NCBI GenBank assembly: GCA_964019695.1
Contig: OZ026525.1
Span: 62,962,253 to 63,026,252 of the forward strand
DNA from: Loripinus fragilis
Lineage: Eukaryota; Mollusca; Bivalvia; Lucinida; Lucinidae
Direction: 5' to 3'
Length of the DNA stretch: 64,000 nt
Shown: one piece after another, positions 60,901-64,000 of the stretch
Layout of the letters: each line of letters starts with the position of its first letter
How positions within the stretch are numbered: the stretch's first letter is position 1
Program-made: the position numbers and the translations under genes
The notes under the pieces: generated by a model
Database searches by the model: none
What the model was told of the DNA's origin: nothing
What the model saw: only the letters and a program-made list of their open reading frames with translations

Positions 60901-63805
60901 ATACTTTATCATGGGTGCAAGGCCAGAACTTCAAAAATCCTGAAATACAGAATCCTGGGTGCAAGTTCTCAAGTTCAAGAATCCAGAAATACAGATATTG
61001 AAATTCGAAACCAGTCAATATGCTGATATTGATACATGTCTAATTCCAGAAGGAAAGCGTTAAAACACAAAACCCGGAACAAGGAAGCATATATTTATTG
61101 GTACATGTAAAACTAGAAATGTGTCCATGGGACACGGATGCCCCCGCTATTGCCAAATTCGCATAAATAGGGCATTGTCATTAACAAAGGGCCATAACTC
61201 TAATAATAATCGGTGGATTTTATCCGTAATCGAACTTGACCTGTATTTTATGATAACATACCTGTGTATGAAATATGAATCCAATACACCAATGTATTCA
61301 AAAGATATCGCCTGGAAACTATTTTTCATACTGAAATCAAGGGCCATAACTCTGATAATAATTGGTTGATTTTATCCTTAATCGAACTTGACCTGTATTT
61401 TATGATTGTATACCTGTGTATGAAATATGAATCCATTTCACCAATGTATTCAAAAGATATCACCCAGAAACCATTTTTCGTATCGAGATCAAGGGCCATA
61501 ACTCTGATGATAATTGGTGGATTTTACCCATAATCGAACTTGACCTGTATTTTATGATTATATACCTGTGTATGAAATATGAATCCAATACATAACTGTA
61601 TTCAAAAGATATCACCCGGAAACCATTTTTCATTCGGAGATCAAGGGCCATAACTCTGATAATAATTGGTGGATTTTGTCCATAATCGAACTTGACCTCT
61701 ATTTTATGATTATATACCTGTGTATGAAATATGAATCCAATACACCAATGTTTTCAAAAGATATCATCCGGAAACCATTTTTCGTACGTAAGGGACAGGA
61801 CGTACGGGACGTACGTATGTACGTACGTACGGACGTACGGACAAGGGTGATGCTATATGCCCCCCCCCATTATAAATGGCGGGGGCATAATTAAAAAAAA
61901 ATGTCATAAAACTGTAGAGGATTTGTGCGCACATGGTACCTACTGCCTTAATACATTCCAATTACAAAAGAGCCAACATAAGAGCCGACATATGAGCTTT
62001 TGGTACTTTTTGTATTGTCAACTGTCAAGCACATAGGTTTAAACACATTTTTGAGCGTAAAATTGTAAATATTTTCTTATTTATCAGTTTTAACATATGT
62101 TTTGGGTGCTCAGAAGAACCTTCTCATTGAGATCGTTCTTTTGAGTACCCACAACATATGATTTGGTTGAGATATAAGAAAATTATATTCTTGGTACGCA
62201 CTCTTAACTTAAGGCCTGCAAGCAACAAAGGCTTAGGTGAGCCTGCACAAATGTGCAGGCTCACCAAAGCCTTTGCTGCTCACATACACAAAGTATGGAT
62301 GGAGATGAAGACTCAGACCGAAAATTAGACCTCTACCCAAACTGGATATGTCAGTATTGGCCTTTAAATGAGGCTTTTATGGCATATGCCATAAAAACCC
62401 AAATCTCATGAGCCCATTTATACCTACCAGCTCCTCCTGTATTTGTTTTGATCTTCTTCTCATTTGAGCTTTCTGTTGTCTCAGCAGTATACGACTGAAA
62501 AAAATCAAAATCAGGTTTTCATATGATGTTACATCTGAGTGTGTTATTACCTCATGTACTAAAATTGATAAAGCACTGGTACTGTACATAATCTAGAAAC
62601 ATATGTATTATGTAATGACACCCATAGCCATGTTGTGCATATAGTGCAAAACCTTGCAGTTTTCATGCCAACAAAACATGATTTCCAAGTTATTCTAGTG
62701 ATAAACAGAATCTAACATTTGTTTTTTTTGTTTGTTTATTTGATTGTTTACATCCCATCAACAATATTTCAGTTATAAAGGGGCGAGTCTTTGTTCTCGA
62801 GTCAAGCACTCTAATACTGAGTCACTGCACTCCCCCATCTAACATTTGTGCTCATGTACTAATGAATTTGTTGAACTTGTTGCAAAAAAGCAATAAAATG
62901 CTCAGCAAAGCCTCATATTTTATCACTTTTCCAAAACTTGTTTAACAAGTCTAATACCTCATAGAGACGCCTTTTAACATTTTTGCAAACAGAGCAGACC
63001 CACATCAGGCAGCTCTTACAAGAGCTGCCTGATCTGGGTCTACTCTGTTTGCTTATGGAAATATGATTAGATATGATCCTACACTGGTGAACCTGACAAG
63101 TAATTTCTTTGTACAAATGTATGTTTATTGATATACGCAGAACCTAAAACGGGAACCCTTGTACTTCATTCTGAAAAACTACCTTAAACTCATAACAGAT
63201 ATAGATGGAGTCCAAGCCAATAACGGATGTGACCTTCACATGCAGCAACACATGCACCACACCTGTCAGGCATACTAGAAAATTGAGCCAGTGCATGAGA
63301 TTTCCAACAATGCGGCATTTTGACATGTGTAGACTCGGACGAGTCTCAGCAACCTCCTTTTAAGCTTAGAAACTCCAAATTTTGTTCAGTCAGTCACTTA
63401 ACAATCATAGAATACTCAAACGACAAGCAAAGGCTCTGATCAGACAGCGTTTATGCGCAGGCTGATCTGAGGCTTTGCTGGTCGCACAAACCACATTGTT
63501 GGAAAGCTCATGCACTGGCTCATATTGCCCATACCTGCCCTAAAAATTTGCTGGCATTTACACTGAAGTGCAATACCAATTTCCTGGAGAAATACATGGG
63601 TTTCTTTATTTTTGGTTCTGCGTTTATGAATATTCATAGTGGGTGGAGCTTAGCATAAATATTCTATCTGGAACTATGCATATGAGACCTACCCAAAGTC
63701 TTGTTTCTTTCTCTGTGCATCCATCTCTTTTCTTTGTTCTTCCAAGTCCTCAAGCTGCCATTGTTGTTTCTCTAACTCTTCTTCCTCTTTCTTCAACATT
63801 TCAGC
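45946..63805 (-). CDS. TCHP: TCHP (trichoplein keratin filament-binding protein), C-terminal half, spliced
   Basis: This is the gene-level entry; exons are listed separately. Trichoplein is a coiled-coil protein of centrioles, basal bodies and keratin filaments with a trichohyalin/plectin-homology (TPH) region; in vertebrates it activates Aurora A at centrioles and restrains cilium assembly. On the - strand, exons 63805-63693, 62494-62428, 54785-54675, 53796-53735, 52739-52658, 50539-50354, 47329-47186 and 45972-45946 join in phase into about 263 residues. They align colinearly with the vertebrate C-terminal half through SKQIQEEL, SWMKK, EEQ...KAREAEL, RERLM, NQQIE and QEESLHHREQLLRE. The protein is very rich in E, K, R and Q with no membrane segment. 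The 5' half lies beyond the right edge. Confidence 0.92.
46078..46215. mobile_element. Hairpin MITE family HP (copy 9)
   Basis: Full-length copy within the last TCHP intron, about 100 bases upstream of the terminal coding exon in transcript direction. Confidence 0.8.
46820..47024 (-). mobile_element. tRNA-derived SINE (-)
   Basis: Reverse-oriented SINE with the tail at 46838-46862 and the tRNA-like head near 46960-47024. It lies in the short TCHP intron between the penultimate and last coding exons. Confidence 0.8.
47186..47329 (-). CDS. TCHP: TCHP penultimate coding exon, source of a 148-bp tandem array
   Basis: A 144-nt exon (48 codons, phase 0 to 0), acceptor TGACCTAG, donor GTACGT. It encodes ATARRERDHSARMRLQEEYD, then EEKKGEKDYEDFLRQE, ending MRLRGFTPR. 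The end parallels the family's MAEQGYRPK near the C terminus. Its first 99 bases and 49 bases of upstream intron are repeated nine more times upstream in the transcript. Only this copy has the full 3' part and a donor. Confidence 0.9.
47231..48710 (-). repeat. 148-bp x 10 tandem array of a partial TCHP exon plus acceptor
   Basis: Units start (GAGGAAATCTTC on +) at 47231, 47379, 47527, 47675, 47823, 47971, 48119, 48267, 48415 and 48563, exactly 148 bp apart. On the - strand each has about 49 bases of intron ending in AG and then the first 99 bases of the 47329 exon. Extra acceptors fall at 47477, 47625 and so on to 48661. The nine extra exon fragments lack a donor and hit TGA about 27 bases into the following intron sequence if read through. 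A short 11th fragment lies near 48706-48737. Confidence 0.95.
48737..48862. mobile_element. Small fold-back MITE next to the TCHP array
   Basis: TAAGAAAATTTAATAGCACC at the left is mirrored by GATGCTATTAAATTTTCTTA at the right, about 125 bp overall. It abuts the distal end of the 148-bp array, so it may have bounded or seeded the amplification. Confidence 0.7.
49540..50115. repeat. Diverged direct repeats in TCHP intron
   Basis: TTCTGGTTCTGGAGAAAAAG...TACCATGTATGGGCATG recurs about 460 bases later (50040-50085), with AGGTATGTCAAGGTCAA between. No coding. Confidence 0.55.
50354..50539 (-). CDS. TCHP: TCHP coding exon
   Basis: A 186-nt exon (62 codons, phase 0 to 0), acceptor GGTTACAG, donor GTAGGC. 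It begins VLDSRNQQIEDRMEEVRERQ, continues EESLHHREQLLREMEIANQL and ends LKLELLEQ. Strong match to the family's GRQQQIQEKIEQ...QEESLKHREQLIRNLEE segment. Confidence 0.94.
50795..50865. repeat. Hairpin TATTAATCCTATCCTCAGGATAGG
   Basis: TAGATCACTTGGGTATTAAT and CCTATCC pair with GGATAGG and ATTAATACACAAGTGATCTA. Near-perfect, about 70 bases. Confidence 0.8.
51600..52300. repeat. Three diverged copies of a GGCAATCAAAAACTCTGTTT block
   Basis: Copies near 51660-51790, 51860-51990 and 52145-52275 share AACGGCAxTCAAAAxCTCTGTTT and CGTTCGTCGATAGTATTA. Between TCHP exons; no coding capacity. Confidence 0.6.
52385..52528. mobile_element. Hairpin element with GGGCTGCA centre
   Basis: TTACATATATTAACGTTTGC and CAAGCCCTCATGTGATAA pair with TTATCACACTCGGGCTTG and GCAAACGTTAATATACGTAA around GCAGCCCTCACC...GGGCTGC. 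It ends about 130 bases from the TCHP exon at 52658. Confidence 0.8.
52658..52739 (-). CDS. TCHP: TCHP coding exon
   Basis: An 82-nt exon, acceptor GATTTCAG, donor GTAGGG. Completing the split Gln, it reads QEEAARMWQKREGEWEKERQ, then ARERLMKE, ending in phase 0. The family reads REEAKEMWEKREAEW...RLMSE. Confidence 0.92.
52860..53300. repeat. 51-bp minisatellite open on both strands
   Basis: About eight units of 51 bp containing GGCATTTCAAAATTTATGAC and AGTACAAATGACATGACCAG. Because 51 is a multiple of 3 and no stop falls in the chosen frames, + reads FMTSTNDMTRTIVGISK-like units and - reads MPTVVLVMSFVLVINFE-like hydrophobic units. It grew from a CAACATTTGTTGGCATTT palindrome. It lies in a TCHP intron and is not thought to be coding. 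Confidence 0.85.
53735..53796 (-). CDS. TCHP: TCHP coding exon
   Basis: A 62-nt exon, acceptor GTTTTAG, donor GTAAGT. It encodes VIEEQIRVEKAREAELDVLY plus two bases (CA) of a split Gln codon, matching EEQLQLERAREAEL of the family. Confidence 0.92.
54364..54580. mobile_element. MITE with GGGCCTTGTCGCGAGAAAA arms
   Basis: The left arm GGGCCTTGTCGCGAGAAAAA, CCTGTCTTCGGGG pairs with the right arm CCCCGAAGACAGG, TTTTCTCGCGTCAAGGCCC, about 217 bp. A one-armed relative is at 3279-3325. It ends about 95 bases from the TCHP exon at 54675. Confidence 0.8.
54675..54785 (-). CDS. TCHP: TCHP coding exon
   Basis: A 111-nt exon (37 codons, phase 0 to 0), acceptor TTTCAG, donor GTAAAC. It encodes ELDRKILEALAEKEAEVAEV and ends RADASWMKK. 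The family reads ADRRILQALLEKE...ADVAWMKQ. It is separated from the previous exon by an intron of about 7.6 kb that holds a large inverted-repeat element. Confidence 0.92.
55265..55360. repeat. Hairpin GGGGAGGCATATCATC
   Basis: GGGGAGGCATATCATCAGAA pairs with TTTCCGATGATATACCTCCCC across TTTAGTTTTAAAACTTGA. Confidence 0.75.
55460..60770. mobile_element. ~5.3-kb inverted-repeat element in a TCHP intron
   Basis: The left end (GCTCCCCCCCTAGGGAATTT, AGAGATGTTTGCACTCTGTG, CTCCGGGGCGTTAGTCT) is mirrored at the right end (AGACTAACGCCCCGGAGCAC, AAATTCCCTAGGGGGGG). Diverged internal copies lie at about 56625-56830 (same orientation as left) and 59490-59720 and 59840-60030 (as right). Subunits such as AGCTATTAAACAACCCTACC (left) and GTAGGGxTGTGTTATT (right) are also mirrored. 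It contains no recognisable transposase; ORFs are short. Spaced GTTACATATGTTAC-like palindromes run throughout. Confidence 0.75.
58796..59053. mobile_element. ~258-bp MITE nested in the 5.3-kb element
   Basis: GGGCCCGGAATTACAATGCC, TCCTTAAAGTTAAG pairs with CTTAACTCTAAGGA, GGCATTGTAATTCCGGGCCC, an arm of about 55 bases. Its sharp ends suggest it is younger than the surrounding decayed element. Confidence 0.85.
61112..61891 (-). mobile_element. ATGCCCCCGCC-family element with four ~152-bp units
   Basis: Ends GGATGCCCCCGCT (left) and AAATGGCGGGGGCATAA (right). Four units start at GGGCCATAACTC (61189, 61341, 61493, 61646) and contain ATCGAACTTGACCTGTATTT and TCACCCGGAAACCATTTTTC. A GTACGTACG simple repeat lies at 61785-61845. 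Confidence 0.8.
62052..62195. mobile_element. Hairpin MITE family HP (copy 10)
   Basis: Full-length copy in the large TCHP intron. A left-arm fragment is also present at 49480-49545 and a diverged relative at 15665-15765. Confidence 0.8.
62225..62285. repeat. Hairpin GCAACAAAGGCTTAGGTGAG
   Basis: AGCAACAAAGGCTTAGGTGAGC abbreviated: the left arm pairs with GCTCACCAAAGCCTTTGCTG around TGCACAAATGTGCA. About 140 bases before the TCHP exon at 62428. Confidence 0.7.
62428..62494 (-). CDS. TCHP: TCHP coding exon
   Basis: A 67-nt exon with acceptor TTTTTTTCAG and donor GTAGGT. With two bases from the previous exon it encodes GRILLRQQKAQMRRRSKQIQ EEL, matching the family's RRTQQIQEEL. It is too short to detect without homology and splice phase. 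Confidence 0.9.
62721..62836 (-). mobile_element. SINE (-) fragment
   Basis: TTTGATTGTTTACATCCCAT tail and a partial head (TCTCGAGTCAAGCACTCTAA), with the middle deleted. It interrupts a GATAAAATGCT fold-back element. Confidence 0.7.
62996..63052. repeat. Variable-tip hairpin family (copy)
   Basis: Arms CAAACAGAGCAGACCCACAT and ATCTGGGTCTACTCTGTTTG with tip CAGGCAGCTCTTACAAGAGC and its completion. Relatives with different tips are at 691, 21944, 36888 and 53525. Confidence 0.8.
63693..63805 (-). CDS. TCHP: TCHP coding exon (first in window)
   Basis: A 113-nt exon (- strand) with acceptor TTATTGTAG and donor GTAGGT. It reads AEMLKKEEEELEKQQWQLED, then LEEQRKEMDAQRKKQDFG, with the last glycine codon split. 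The family counterpart is [20 protein letters not shown]. It joins the next exon in phase 2. Confidence 0.9.
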
Positions 63806-64000
63806 CTACAATAACAACATTCTAATTATACACAAGGTTCTAATACACCTCCCCTATAGAGCGCATGGTAAAAACCATGAAATATCAAATAATAATTCAC
63901 AGTGTTGAAATCGCGAGGATCACACGCACTAGCCGACGCCATTTATTGCTGCAAAATGACATAATTCATGGAGTTAGACGGTGTAACGCCATTTTTACGC

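Overview
The window is animal nuclear DNA: AT-rich, intron-rich and packed with small palindromic transposable elements, tRNA-derived SINEs and minisatellites. The two recognisable host genes are metazoan, and the repeat style (elements ending in ATGCCCCCGCC or ATCCCCCGACGAAG, many fold-back MITEs) fits a bivalve or another lophotrochozoan. That assignment is inference. No bacterial operons, CRISPR arrays, rRNA or convincing functional tRNA genes were seen.

Two host genes converge tail to tail. From the left edge to about 17.2 kb (or 23.3 kb) the + strand carries the C-terminal half of SMPD4 (neutral sphingomyelinase 3): seven coding exons at 1604, 3079, 5366, 9345, 12983, 14533 and 16910, all with GT-AG borders and compatible phases. 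The last exon, which encodes the membrane anchor, is present twice (16910-17236 and 23022-23348), with a truncated third start at 22777. From the right edge down to 45946 the - strand carries the C-terminal half of TCHP (trichoplein): eight coding exons ending in a 27-nt terminal exon. Both genes run out of the window at their 5' ends.

Between the genes lies a tandem segmental duplication. Unit I is about 16.7-22.5 kb. Unit II is about 22.5-43.0 kb and has been swollen by insertions. Comparing the units gives empty sites that define several elements: a 566-bp palindrome at 18345-18910, a 349-bp element at 27920-28268, an array-bearing insert at about 29735-30790, and a 5.7-kb insert at 37200-42900. 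The last contains a 5'-truncated Ngaro/DIRS-type tyrosine-recombinase retrotransposon with an open recombinase ORF, an open SGNH-hydrolase ORF and split direct repeats.

The most unusual structural signal is that both host genes carry partial-exon tandem arrays. An SMPD4 exon has six copies of its 3' part plus splice donor (124-bp unit, 13037-13784). The penultimate coding exon of TCHP has ten copies of its 5' part plus splice acceptor (148-bp unit, 47231-48710). Other notable signals are a dispersed hairpin family with conserved arms but a different palindromic tip in each copy, a roughly 5.3-kb inverted-repeat element in a TCHP intron studded with GTTACATATGTTAC-like palindromes, and a 51-bp minisatellite open on both strands. 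All boundaries are read by eye; no alignment or search was run.
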